Origin: Flavobacterium limi
GTDB lineage: Bacteria > Bacteroidota > Bacteroidia > Flavobacteriales > Flavobacteriaceae
Length of the DNA stretch: 64,000 bases
Assembly (NCBI RefSeq): GCF_010645075.1
Contig: NZ_JAADZV010000004.1
Location: forward strand, 310,001-374,000
Reading direction: 5' to 3'
The notes beneath the pieces were generated by a model. The model did not search any database. It was not told the DNA's origin and was given only the letters and a program-made list of their open reading frames with translations. The translations under genes were made by a program, and so were the position numbers. This document shows, one piece after another, positions 36,145-45,503 of the stretch (position 1 is its first letter; every line of letters begins with the position of its first letter).

Positions 36145-36767
36145 CCTATAACTTCATTAATTCGTCTTATCACTTTTGCTGGATTTCCTGCAGCAATACA
36201 GTCTTCGGGTATATCATGCAAAACAATACTTCCACTTCCAACTATTGAGCGCGCTCCAATTGTTACCCCCTTAAGAATTATACATCTGGTTCCTATAAGC
36301 ACATCATCACCGATTATAATAGCCTTACTTACTTTGTTCTTTTGATCCAATTCGTCAACACGTCTATCAAGAAATGACAAAGAATGCGCATCTGAATCAA
36401 GAATAATAGTATCAGCCCCAATGTTCACATTATTGCCTATCCATATAGATTTATGTGACCATAAGCAAACTGAGCTGAATCCACAATGATCGCCGATAAC
36501 TAATGACGCACCATCTTCAATATGAATGGAAGTCCTTATATTTCTACTTAAGGGGTTGAGTCCTCTTCCACTTTTAAAGAAGCAATTATCTCCTATCTCT
36601 GCTTTAAAATTAACTCCTGTTTTTAGGTATAAATCACCTTGGACTATGAGGTTTTTTCCATATGTAATACCATACGACTTCATTTTAAAGCGCCCCCAAC
36701 GCCAATTAAAGGAGTTAATTATGTTATTAAGAAACTTACTACCTATTCTATGAATTTTGACTATCAT
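36141..36767 (-). CDS. left-handed beta-helix acyltransferase
   Basis: A 208-residue hexapeptide-repeat enzyme: WIGNNVNIGADTIILDSDAHSLSF and GDDVLIGTRCIILKGVTIGARSIVGSGSIV, with a C-terminal GNPAKVIRRI. The histidine in DSDAHS is the usual base. It probably O-acetylates a sugar of the polysaccharide using acetyl-CoA. Its start overlaps the end of the upstream GT4 gene by 20 bp. Confidence 0.88.
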   Translation of the reverse strand: MIVKIHRIGSKFLNNIINSFNWRWGRFKMKSYGITYGKNLIVQGDLYLKTGVNFKAEIGDNCFFKSGRGLNPLSRNIRTSIHIEDGASLVIGDHCGFSSVCLWSHKSIWIGNNVNIGADTIILDSDAHSLSFLDRRVDELDQKNKVSKAIIIGDDVLIGTRCIILKGVTIGARSIVGSGSIVLHDIPEDCIAAGNPAKVIRRINEVIG

Positions 36768-38013
36768 AAAGTATTTTGTATATAGAAATTAAATTCATTA
36801 CAATTTCATCACGATTATGCCTTTTATTTGCCGCCTTTACGGCTTCTGTAGAAATTTTTTCTGCAATAGCGTCCTTTGTACATATTTCTTTAATGCTATA
36901 AGCCATTGTATACGGGTCATTAGCCGGCACAACAACTCCAGTTACATTATTTTTAATCAATGTTGACATACCACCTACATTACAAGCGACTACAGGTACT
37001 CCACAAATTTGAGCCTCACATACACTATTAGGGGAGTTGTCAATATAAGAAGGATGAACAAAAACATTTGCTGTTTGCAATGCTAAACGTATTTGTTCTG
37101 AAGTTCCCATTCCTTTTAAAACCAAATTTACATCAGAGGTATTAATCCCTATTAATTTTTCCTGAACTTGGAGATTATCGATTCCGTAAACTTCCCATTC
37201 AAAATCTAAATCTAATTCTTTCTTCAATAAATTCGCAACTTTCAACAATAAATCACCTCCTTTATACAAGGGACCAGATATTGTTGTCACAATTTTAGCT
37301 TTATTGGATTTTTGCGGTTTCCATTTTAAAGCTGTATAAAATTCATCTCTTAATGCTTCTTCACAATGAAAATAAGTCGCATCTTTCGAATAAATTTCAG
37401 TTAAAATCCTATCCCAATCTGTGCGGCCCATAAAATATTTACAGTTCCTGAATATTTTTTTTTCTCTATCTGCAATATATTTCCAGCCATTATATTCTTT
37501 TCTGTTTTTACTGATAGAAAATGGATTTAAACCATCTTTAATAATAAAATCTTTAAGAGAAATGTTTGGTGGAAAAAAAGCATTCAAATAAGGATTAATT
37601 ATTCCTTGTAAATGAATAATTACAGGAATCTTAGTGTGTTCACATATTAAACCAAAATTTTTTTCAGTTCCCCAGATATGAATAACGGAAGGTTTAAAAT
37701 CGTTAATCACATCCACAAATTTCTTCACATATTGCTCATCCGAATTCCTGAAACGTTTATTTAAATTATTTCCATATTTAAGTTTAGAAATAACTTTATC
37801 TAAAATGCCTGATTGGTGAGAAACAGGATAGTATGTCGTACCATTAATTTTTTTTTTAAATTCAGTATCTTCAAGCAAAAACGAAATCCCTAATTCGATA
37901 TCTTTTTCTTTGTCTAAGACGTTCTTTAATGAAGTCATCCAGCCACCACCATTATAGCCAGTTATATGCTCTTGGTAATCGACCGACGAATTTGTAAACC
38001 AAAGAACCCTCAT
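36748..38013 (-). CDS. GT4-family glycosyltransferase
   Basis: A 421-residue GT-B enzyme. An N-terminal acceptor half contains IHIWGTEKNFGLICEHTKIPVIIHLQG. The C-terminal donor half has the classic loop VFVHPSYIDNSPNSVCEAQICGVPVVACNVGGM. It is coupled by ATGA overlap to the upstream GT2 gene (38010) and overlaps the acetyltransferase gene by 20 bp. Confidence 0.9.
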   Translation of the reverse strand: MRVLWFTNSSVDYQEHITGYNGGGWMTSLKNVLDKEKDIELGISFLLEDTEFKKKINGTTYYPVSHQSGILDKVISKLKYGNNLNKRFRNSDEQYVKKFVDVINDFKPSVIHIWGTEKNFGLICEHTKIPVIIHLQGIINPYLNAFFPPNISLKDFIIKDGLNPFSISKNRKEYNGWKYIADREKKIFRNCKYFMGRTDWDRILTEIYSKDATYFHCEEALRDEFYTALKWKPQKSNKAKIVTTISGPLYKGGDLLLKVANLLKKELDLDFEWEVYGIDNLQVQEKLIGINTSDVNLVLKGMGTSEQIRLALQTANVFVHPSYIDNSPNSVCEAQICGVPVVACNVGGMSTLIKNNVTGVVVPANDPYTMAYSIKEICTKDAIAEKISTEAVKAANKRHNRDEIVMNLISIYKILYDSQNS

Positions 38014-39038
38014 ACCCGCTTAATTTTATGATAGAGCTTAACTAAAAGCATATTAATTCTAAAAGGTAATACTTTAACTGCTAAAAGAAGCATCAAACTT
38101 GTTTTTTTGGACTTTAATACCTTAAAAAAATTTGTCAATGGTATCTCTGGTGTTATAAATGCCGATTTGCAGAGTTTTATTTTATCCTGATATGGAATAC
38201 TTACACTTTTATAAGAATTTCTGACCGTCGAAATATAACTAAAAACAAAAGCATCAAGATTGCTACAATTAGTTATTAAGTCATTTTTACCCATATTTGA
38301 TGAATATATAAAATCACGAATATCCAAAAAATTATTCGCTGTAGCTATTGACACATCTTTATACATAACCGCATTAGTTATTGACGAACTGCGTATAAGA
38401 TAGTTAAGTGTAATTTCAGGCAATAGAACAATTTTATTATTATTTTTAATGACTGAAAAAGAAAATGCAGCATCATCAATAATATTATGAATACATCTAA
38501 TATTATTTTCTTTCAAAAAAGAAGATTTATAGAGTTTGTTCCAGGCATATACTGAATAATAACCATTTTCAACATAAATATAATGCCTCAGCATCACATT
38601 ATCAAATATTCTTTTGCGGTCATATTGAAATAAAGTGATTATGTTTCCATTTTCATCTACACTCCTGTGTGAGGCTCCAACTACATCTGCGTCATTTGCA
38701 ATCGCTTCTTTAACTAATAAACTAATTGTAAGTGGTTCTATATAATCATCACAATCTAGAAAGAAAAGATAATCCCCTTGAAAATTATCAATAATAATAT
38801 TTCTAGCCTTACCAAGACCTTTATCTTCTTCTTTTTTTTCAATTATTCTATAAGGGAAGGTACTGTTTTTTAAGACATCAATAGTTGTCTGCAAACTATT
38901 ATCACTACTAATGTCATATGTAATCAAGATTTCTATATTATTATAGTCTTGATTAAAAACAGAATTTAAACATTTAGCCACATAAGGTTCTGTATTGTAA
39001 ACAGGGATGGCAACTGTGACCTTTGGATTAGAATGCAT
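38010..39038 (-). CDS. GT2-family glycosyltransferase
   Basis: A 342-residue GT-A enzyme: VTVAIPVYNTEPYVAKCLNSVFNQ, SDNSLQTTIDVL, the DXD-like FLDCDDYIEPL, then a less conserved helical tail. Donor unknown. A 127-bp gap separates it from the pyruvyl-transferase-like gene. Confidence 0.88.
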   Translation of the reverse strand: MHSNPKVTVAIPVYNTEPYVAKCLNSVFNQDYNNIEILITYDISSDNSLQTTIDVLKNSTFPYRIIEKKEEDKGLGKARNIIIDNFQGDYLFFLDCDDYIEPLTISLLVKEAIANDADVVGASHRSVDENGNIITLFQYDRKRIFDNVMLRHYIYVENGYYSVYAWNKLYKSSFLKENNIRCIHNIIDDAAFSFSVIKNNNKIVLLPEITLNYLIRSSSITNAVMYKDVSIATANNFLDIRDFIYSSNMGKNDLITNCSNLDAFVFSYISTVRNSYKSVSIPYQDKIKLCKSAFITPEIPLTNFFKVLKSKKTSLMLLLAVKVLPFRINMLLVKLYHKIKRV

Positions 39039-39165
39039 AATTTTTATATTAGTAGTAAATCGAAATTAATCATATTGCAGTTTATTTCCATTCATACATT
39101 TGATTAGTATTTTTAAACACAACATTGCTTAATTTAACTAAACTATCCTGGAAAATAGTTAAAAA

Positions 39166-40209
39166 TTAAAGTTTACTCAACAACTTAGAGTAATAATTTT
39201 CATCGAAATAAGGATCCAACTTATAAGTTGTTTCTGAGGACAATACATGCGTCGCAAATTCGTATGCTTGATCAAGATTTCGGGCAAAAAACACATGCTT
39301 ATTAAAAGTTTCTGGAAACCATTTAACACCACTACTCAACTTATGATCAGAAGAGTCTAAAACAATTACTGGTGTAGAAGTAATTAAAGAGAAAATAGTC
39401 CCGTGATATCTATCTGTTATAATCACCTTAAAATGAGAAAATTTATCCAGCATATCGTTTAGTAGCTTTTCTCTATTTTTTTTCATCTCATAGTTAGATA
39501 AGTTAATTGAGGTATCCATTATTTCAGTTTTTGAAACTCCATTAAAACGATTTCTCAATTCCATAATTTGATCCGAACTGTAAAACTTTTCAAGATCATC
39601 ACGCAAAACAAAGAGAATTCCATCTCTTTTATTTGAATAAACTCTCTTACCAATCAAAGAGGTGACAATATCCGGATATAGAAGTAACTTACAATTAGGA
39701 AAATCTTTTTTTGCATTTTCATAAGAAATTTCATCTCTGCAAAGAAGTGTTATATTTGGATGTCCATTTAAAGATTTAATAGTTTTTTGTAAAATTACAT
39801 TATCCTGTATATTTATTGTCTGAGGCATAATAACAAATTTATAATCTGGAAATAAATCTGCTACTTCACGATAAACTCTTAGCTCAAGATGATGATCATA
39901 AAAAAAATACCCACTATGTCCAAAAAGCAAATCATCTTTTCCAATTTTTTTTCTTAGTAATTTATAAGAAAGAGAATATGAAGTTTTCCAATTAAATGTA
40001 AAAACCTTATAATCAGGATAATTCTGATTTAACCATTTTAAAGTACAATAAGCCTGAGCCTGATCACCCATATTTGCATGGATTGGAAATCCAAAAAGAA
40101 ATATAGTTTTTCCATTTACCTGCATTAACTCAAATAATATTTTAGTTTTTGCTAAAAATGAATCTAGCCTTAGAGACAATCTATGAATTTTGTGTGTTAT
40201 ATAGTTCAT
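39166..40209 (-). CDS. polysaccharide pyruvyl transferase family protein
   Basis: A 347-residue protein of the CsaB-like family: FGFPIHANMGDQAQAYCTLKWLNQ near the start, VIMPQTINIQDN in the middle and TDRYHGTIFSLITSTPVIVLDSSDHKL in the C-terminal half, with the conserved RYHG. Members add ketal pyruvate from phosphoenolpyruvate to exopolysaccharide sugars and give the polymer acidic groups. Gaps on both sides (127 and 73 bp) are larger than elsewhere in the cluster. Confidence 0.85.
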   Translation of the reverse strand: MNYITHKIHRLSLRLDSFLAKTKILFELMQVNGKTIFLFGFPIHANMGDQAQAYCTLKWLNQNYPDYKVFTFNWKTSYSLSYKLLRKKIGKDDLLFGHSGYFFYDHHLELRVYREVADLFPDYKFVIMPQTINIQDNVILQKTIKSLNGHPNITLLCRDEISYENAKKDFPNCKLLLYPDIVTSLIGKRVYSNKRDGILFVLRDDLEKFYSSDQIMELRNRFNGVSKTEIMDTSINLSNYEMKKNREKLLNDMLDKFSHFKVIITDRYHGTIFSLITSTPVIVLDSSDHKLSSGVKWFPETFNKHVFFARNLDQAYEFATHVLSSETTYKLDPYFDENYYSKLLSKL

Positions 40210-40282
40210 TAATTTGTTTTATTAAAATTTGTTTTATGTACTTTATATAATTATTAAGCATTCTATTGGTCAATGGATCTTT

Positions 40283-41047
40283 CTACACTACAGAATATAA
40301 ATGCGGTTTTTCAACAAGAAGATCAATATTACTACTACTTTCGAGGCTATCATCCCAAAAAATTAATGCAATTCCTCCATCGTTTAAAAGCCTTGCTGTG
40401 TCTTCAATTGTCATAACTACTTTGTCATTGACGATAAAACTGTAGAAATAATTTTTTACTAAAAGTTTTATATTATAACTTTTTCCTAATTCAAAACTAA
40501 ATGGAACACTATGAATTTCATTCAAAAAATAGCCACCATGAATTGTCTCGAATACTAACTTTTGATTATCTATAACTCTAAATCTATATCGCTCTGCTAT
40601 AGATGTATGTTTAAAAGCTATTTGAAATTCTGTGAATTTAGTATTAATTAACGAATTAAACTCCAACACAAAATTGCCCTCAATAGATTTATTTAAATAA
40701 TAATATATCCAATCATCTCTTAATCCTTTTGATTTGAAAGCTAATTTATTTTCGGATAATTTTTCTACTTTATAATCAGCACAAATGTTATCAGTTAGTT
40801 TAATATTAATTCCAATTGATCTATACATAAACATACGATGGATATTCATTATATAGTTCCAATTTTCGTCTTTATAAATTAAATTTTTAATTAATTCATC
40901 AGACGACAAAATTTCACTATCTCGCCTAAATGAGATTTCTTGTGTACTAAAATTATATAGTTTAAAATATTTATTCTTATAAAATTTATATTTTAAATTA
41001 CTCAAAGATGCTATTAAACCTAATTTTTCTTCTATTTTTTTTAACAT
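40283..41047 (-). CDS. LamG/concanavalin-like protein of unknown function
   Basis: A 254-residue protein with no signal peptide or membrane helix. After a helical N-terminus (1-80, basic, YKFYKNKYFKLY) the rest is rich in beta strands typical of a lectin-like sandwich (NFVLEFNSLINTKFTEFQIAFKHT, YRFRVIDNQKLVFE, YNIKLLVKNYFYSFIVNDKVVMTIED, GGIALIFWDD), like the DUF1080/LamG fold. It may bind a glycan or glycosylated intermediate in the cytoplasm, or help a transferase. No catalytic residues can be assigned. Confidence 0.6.
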   Translation of the reverse strand: MLKKIEEKLGLIASLSNLKYKFYKNKYFKLYNFSTQEISFRRDSEILSSDELIKNLIYKDENWNYIMNIHRMFMYRSIGINIKLTDNICADYKVEKLSENKLAFKSKGLRDDWIYYYLNKSIEGNFVLEFNSLINTKFTEFQIAFKHTSIAERYRFRVIDNQKLVFETIHGGYFLNEIHSVPFSFELGKSYNIKLLVKNYFYSFIVNDKVVMTIEDTARLLNDGGIALIFWDDSLESSSNIDLLVEKPHLYSVV

Positions 41048-41167
41048 GGTTATAATTGTTCTGTTTTTAACAGAATTACATTTAATTCATATCTTAAATA
41101 TACTATTTTATCGACTTAACTTATTTCTGATTTTAAACTTGTAAAATATAACTTAGAATCCTAAATT

Positions 41168-42694
41168 TTATTTTTTACTTTTAATCTTATATCGTATCCA
41201 ACCGTCAATTTGAATTTTCTCATTTTTATCTATTCCGAAATTATAGAGTGAAATAATAAATACTACTGCAGAAAAAAAACTTAACGCAATTAATCTTAAA
41301 AATCCTTGTTCTAAGAAATAGTATGGAACAAATGATCCCAAAATTGTTATTGTTAGCACTATGATAATTTTAACAATTACACTATTAATATATTCTACAA
41401 CTGAAAGACCTGCTTTTAAATGTAAGAAAAATATTCTGAAACTCCCAGCTATTAGTTCGATTATAATTAATGAAATTAATATTGAATAAGGTGGATTTCC
41501 GAACTTAAGTAATAACCAGCCAACAGGAAGATTTAGTAACAAAAGACTTCCCATCACAGTTTGGTATAATTTTATATTACCTACGGATTGTATTGCAGTC
41601 TGCAAACCGACAGTAATCATGTTTGCCATAGTAGCGAGAAGTACCAGCCTACAAAAAATAATGGTATTATTTGGTACTTTATTTAGCCACAACTTTATAA
41701 CAAAAGGCATTTCAAAAATAAGTGGTATCGCAAAAAATGCTAAAAGATAAAACCCATATTTACTAGCTAACATTGACAAATGTAGCATTCCTTTTCTGTC
41801 TCCACTTCCTTCGCTTTTCATAATTTGAGGTCCAAGTGCTTTTAACATATTTGCTGCAAAAGCATAAAGCTGTCCATTCACCTGATTTGCAATGGCATAT
41901 GCCGCATTAATCAAAGTACCAAAGAAAAAGTTTAAAATAATGGCTATTCCCTGACTAGTCCCAATATTACATAAAGCCCCAAAGAGATTCCAACCAGCAA
42001 AAGAAAACATTTCCTTTAACAAATTTGGGTCAAAGGGTCTTTTTAAAAAAAGTTTGCATTCTTCATAGTTTGCAGAACAATATAGACTTTTAATTACTCG
42101 AATTGTAATCGTAAGGATTACCATTAAGAGACCATAAAGAATTAATTTATCAAAACCACTATATAGTAATGAAAATGCAATTCCTAATTTCAGAAATGAT
42201 TCTAAAATTCCAGTTAATGCATCAAAAAGCATATTTTCATGTGCATTAATTACAGCATCATATGGTACAGCATTAATTGTAAAAAATGTACTAGCTACCA
42301 TAAAATGGTAAATTGTTTTTGCTGTATCTAATCTATCTAAAGGGATTTTAAGAAAACCCTCAAATAAAAAAACACTAGCTATTTCCAACAATATAACCAC
42401 TAAAAGTCCAATTACAAAATGCAGTAAAAAGCTTGATCTAAAAATCTCATTTAATTTACCACCATCCCCTGCACCTAAATAAAAAGACATAAATCTTTGC
42501 GTAGATGTCGTCATAGCTAAATTAAGAAAAGACAACATGGCTATAACACCTCCTATAAGATTGAAAATACCAAAATCAGCAACACCAAGTGCCGTTAAAA
42601 CTATACGAGTGGAATATAAAGCTATAAATATTGAAATCACCATTTTCCCATACAGGAACCCGGTATTTAGTATAACTTTTTTTGCATTTTGCAT
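41168..42694 (-). CDS. wzx: Wzx-type oligosaccharide flippase
   Basis: A 508-residue polytopic membrane protein of the MATE-like MOP superfamily, with about 12-14 helices (TRIVLTALGVADFGIFNLIGGVIAML, STQRFMSFYLGAGDGGKL, FFGTLINAAYAIANQVNGQL). It would flip undecaprenyl-linked repeat units across the inner membrane. The start ATG at 42694 gives the normal N-terminus. It is 224 bp downstream of gmd, beyond an AT-rich hairpin. Confidence 0.9.
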   Translation of the reverse strand: MQNAKKVILNTGFLYGKMVISIFIALYSTRIVLTALGVADFGIFNLIGGVIAMLSFLNLAMTTSTQRFMSFYLGAGDGGKLNEIFRSSFLLHFVIGLLVVILLEIASVFLFEGFLKIPLDRLDTAKTIYHFMVASTFFTINAVPYDAVINAHENMLFDALTGILESFLKLGIAFSLLYSGFDKLILYGLLMVILTITIRVIKSLYCSANYEECKLFLKRPFDPNLLKEMFSFAGWNLFGALCNIGTSQGIAIILNFFFGTLINAAYAIANQVNGQLYAFAANMLKALGPQIMKSEGSGDRKGMLHLSMLASKYGFYLLAFFAIPLIFEMPFVIKLWLNKVPNNTIIFCRLVLLATMANMITVGLQTAIQSVGNIKLYQTVMGSLLLLNLPVGWLLLKFGNPPYSILISLIIIELIAGSFRIFFLHLKAGLSVVEYINSVIVKIIIVLTITILGSFVPYYFLEQGFLRLIALSFFSAVVFIISLYNFGIDKNEKIQIDGWIRYKIKSKK

Positions 42695-42855
42695 TTATTG
42701 TAGATAGCTTTTGAATGTTATGACCAATTCACTTAGGGCGATAAATTTCAACATTCTAATTATTTAATTATTTAAGTAAAGAACCGTATACATCTGATTT
42801 TTTGAAATAAAATTATTCTTAACTTCTTAATGAATCAGTAATTAATTAAAATAGA

Positions 42856-42887
42856 TAAAGATGTAAAAAAGTTTTTTCACATCTTTA
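42856..42887 (-). terminator. AT-rich hairpin between gmd and wzx
   Basis: TAAAGATGTAAAAAA and TTTTTTCACATCTTTA pair over about 15 bp with one bulge, 30-60 bases after the gmd stop. It is low in GC, so it is a weak terminator or an attenuation point in the cluster. Confidence 0.45.
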
Positions 42888-42918
42888 TTATAACCACATC
42901 TTCTAATAATAATTGTAG

Positions 42919-44001
42919 TTAATACAACTTCAAATCACTTTCCACCATCTCTTTAACCAAAGCTGCTAAATCATATTGTGGTTTCCAGCCTAGTTTAGTT
43001 TTAGATTTTGTAGGGTCACCAATTAGAAGATCTACCTCTGTAGGGCGATAATATTCAGGATCAACACGTACCACTACTTTTCCTGTTTCTAATTGATATA
43101 AAGGGTTATTGCAAGAGGCTACTTTAGCTACTTCATTTTCATTTTCTCCTTCAAAAGTTAATGTAACTCCGACCTCTGCAAAAGCCATAATAACAAAATC
43201 TCTAATATAGGTAGTCACACCTGTAGCTATTACATAATCTTCAGGAGTATCTTGCTGTAAAATTCTCCACATTGCTTCCACATAATCTTTCGCATGTCCC
43301 CAATCTCTTTGTGAATTTAGATTCCCAAGATAAAGACATTCTTGTTTTCCTTTTGCAATAGCAGCAGTAGCCATAGTAATTTTACGGGTTACAAAAGTTT
43401 CACCACGTCTTGGAGACTCATGATTAAACAAAATACCATTACATGCAAACATATTATACGCCTCACGATAATTTTTTGTTATCCAAAAACCGTAAATCTT
43501 GGCTGCACCATACGGAGAACGCGGATAAAATGGTGAGTTTTCATCATAAAAACCTCGTTCATTTTTATTTTCTGCCATACCGCCGTAAAGTTCAGAAGTA
43601 GAAGCCTGATAAATTCTGGTTTTGTCGCATAATCCCAAAATCCTTACTGCTTCTAATATTCTTAAAGTTCCTATTCCGTCCACATTAGCCACATACTCCG
43701 GAGAATCAAAAGATACTTTTACATGGGACATTGCGCCTAGATTATAAATTTCATCTGGTTGAACTTCCTGAATTATTCTAATAATATTAGTTGAATCAGT
43801 TAAATCTCCATAATGTAATTTAAAGTTAACATGTACCTCATGCTGATCCTGATAAATATGATCAATTCGCTGTGTGTTAAAAGAAGATGCCCGTCTTTTA
43901 ACTCCATGTACCTGATATCCTTTTTCTAATAATAATTCGGCTAAATACGATCCGTCCTGACCTGTGATTCCTGTTATAAGGGCTACTTTTTGTGTACTCA
44001 T
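42919..44001 (-). CDS. gmd: GDP-mannose 4,6-dehydratase
   Basis: A 360-residue SDR enzyme starting [43 protein letters not shown], the Gmd signature, with a YGAAK-type YxxxK ([13 protein letters not shown]) and [22 protein letters not shown]. It makes GDP-4-keto-6-deoxymannose, the precursor of GDP-L-fucose, together with fcl, which lies 77 bp upstream. Confidence 0.97.
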   Translation of the reverse strand: MSTQKVALITGITGQDGSYLAELLLEKGYQVHGVKRRASSFNTQRIDHIYQDQHEVHVNFKLHYGDLTDSTNIIRIIQEVQPDEIYNLGAMSHVKVSFDSPEYVANVDGIGTLRILEAVRILGLCDKTRIYQASTSELYGGMAENKNERGFYDENSPFYPRSPYGAAKIYGFWITKNYREAYNMFACNGILFNHESPRRGETFVTRKITMATAAIAKGKQECLYLGNLNSQRDWGHAKDYVEAMWRILQQDTPEDYVIATGVTTYIRDFVIMAFAEVGVTLTFEGENENEVAKVASCNNPLYQLETGKVVVRVDPEYYRPTEVDLLIGDPTKSKTKLGWKPQYDLAALVKEMVESDLKLY

Positions 44002-44078
44002 TGATTTTTTTTTAGTTTACATTTCATGTTCAAGTTAAGATATTACATTATTAATTCCTAACTTTTATTAACCTGAAA

Positions 44079-45029
44079 CTATATTTTTACTTGTTTAAAA
44101 ACATCTTTATTTTCCAGAAACCAATTATATGTCTTTTGAATTCCTTCTTCAAGTTCTATTTTATGTTTCCAGCCCAAATCATGCATTTTGGTAACATCCA
44201 TTAATTTTCTTGGAGTGCCATCCGGCTTAGTAGAATCCCAAATAATTTCTCCCTGATGTCCTGTAATTTTCTGAATGGTTTCTGCCAGATGTTTAATGGT
44301 TAAATCTTCACCAGTTCCTACGTTATATAAGTAATCTGGCAATTTATTTTCTAAAGCAAAGACCACCGCCTCAGCCATATCATCCACAAATAAAAATTCT
44401 CTCATTGGCGTTCCACTGCCCCATAGTATTACAGGAGCATTATTATTTTCTTTCGCTTCATGAAATTTCCGTATCATCGCCGGTAAGACGTGTGATGTAT
44501 TTAAATCAAAATTATCATGTGTCCCATATAAGTTTGTTGGCATCAGGCTCACATAATCCTTACCGAATTGTTTTCTAATGGCCTGACAAGTTTTTACTCC
44601 GGTAATTTTGGCAATTGCATACCATTCATTCGTAGGCTCTAAAGTATCAGTCAACAGATAATCTTCTTTTAATGGCTGTGGAGCTAATTTTGGATAAATA
44701 CATGAGCTTCCTAAAAATATAAATTTTTCTATGCTGTTCTGTAAAGCTGCATCAATCAGATTATTCTGAATCTGCATATTCTCCATAATAAACTGATACG
44801 GATAATCGTTGTTGGCCAATATTCCACCAACTCTTGCAGCAGCATCAATAATAACTTCAGGTTTTTCTTCTGCTATGAAATCACGAACGGCTTGTTGATT
44901 TCGAAGATCAAGTTCTTTACTCGAAGCTCCAATTAAATTTGAAAATCCTTTATTAGAAAGTGTCCTCCAAATAGCGCTACCAACCATTCCTTTATGACCT
45001 GCAATGTAAATTTTTGTATTATTTTTCAT
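44079..45029 (-). CDS. fcl: GDP-L-fucose synthase
   Basis: A 316-residue SDR epimerase/reductase: IYIAGHKGMVGSAIWR, FLGSSCIYPKLAPQPLKEDYLLT, WYAIAKITG (YxxxK) and NLYGTHDNFDLNTSHVLPAMIRKFHEAK. It converts GDP-4-keto-6-deoxymannose to GDP-L-fucose with NADPH. It is followed by gmd, and preceded by the nucleotidyltransferase gene with a 5-bp gap. Confidence 0.97.
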   Translation of the reverse strand: MKNNTKIYIAGHKGMVGSAIWRTLSNKGFSNLIGASSKELDLRNQQAVRDFIAEEKPEVIIDAAARVGGILANNDYPYQFIMENMQIQNNLIDAALQNSIEKFIFLGSSCIYPKLAPQPLKEDYLLTDTLEPTNEWYAIAKITGVKTCQAIRKQFGKDYVSLMPTNLYGTHDNFDLNTSHVLPAMIRKFHEAKENNNAPVILWGSGTPMREFLFVDDMAEAVVFALENKLPDYLYNVGTGEDLTIKHLAETIQKITGHQGEIIWDSTKPDGTPRKLMDVTKMHDLGWKHKIELEEGIQKTYNWFLENKDVFKQVKI

Positions 45030-45034
45030 TTTAC

Positions 45035-45460
45035 TTAAATTATCTTTAATGCTTCTTTTTCTGCTACTACTTTCCTTAAACCGCTGCTTGAAAAACGATG
45101 ATCTCTGGTATTAAAATAGAGTTCTATCCCTTTAGATTCACAATATTCACGTCCTGTAAAGTTTTTATCCCGGTATTCATCTCCAATAATACGTACATCA
45201 ATTTTAAACGAACGCAAAATATCTTCCAGATCCTGCTCAGTAGCGTATGGTACAATCTCATCTACGAACTTACAGCCTTTCAATTGAATATAACGTTCTA
45301 CAACAGTTTGTGTAGGCCTGTTTTTCTCAGGCCGATCTAATGTTGGATCCGTTTGTAATGCACAAATTAAATAATCACATTGACGTTTTGCCTCCTCTAA
45401 CATAGTAATATGTCCTGCATGAAGCAAATCAAAGGCACTAAAAGTAATTCCTATTTTCAT
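45035..45460 (-). CDS. adenylyl/cytidylyltransferase-like protein (TagD-like)
   Basis: A 141-residue small nucleotidyltransferase: FDLLHAGHITMLEEAK (HxGH) and RFSSSGLRKVV as the second signature. It resembles glycerol-3-phosphate cytidylyltransferase but also other sugar-phosphate nucleotidyltransferases. In this place it could make CDP-glycerol or an activated sugar or alditol for a side group on the polysaccharide. No CDP-glycerol transferase is obvious nearby, so the product is open. Confidence 0.85.
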   Translation of the reverse strand: MKIGITFSAFDLLHAGHITMLEEAKRQCDYLICALQTDPTLDRPEKNRPTQTVVERYIQLKGCKFVDEIVPYATEQDLEDILRSFKIDVRIIGDEYRDKNFTGREYCESKGIELYFNTRDHRFSSSGLRKVVAEKEALKII

Positions 45461-45503
45461 GATTAATTTAATTATGGGAAATTGGCATTAATAAAATATT
45501 CGT

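Noticed and set aside
39120-39160. Short AACTAT/ATAGTT hairpin after the pyruvyl-transferase-like gene
   Set aside because: Only six AT-rich pairs and no T-run; not a credible terminator.
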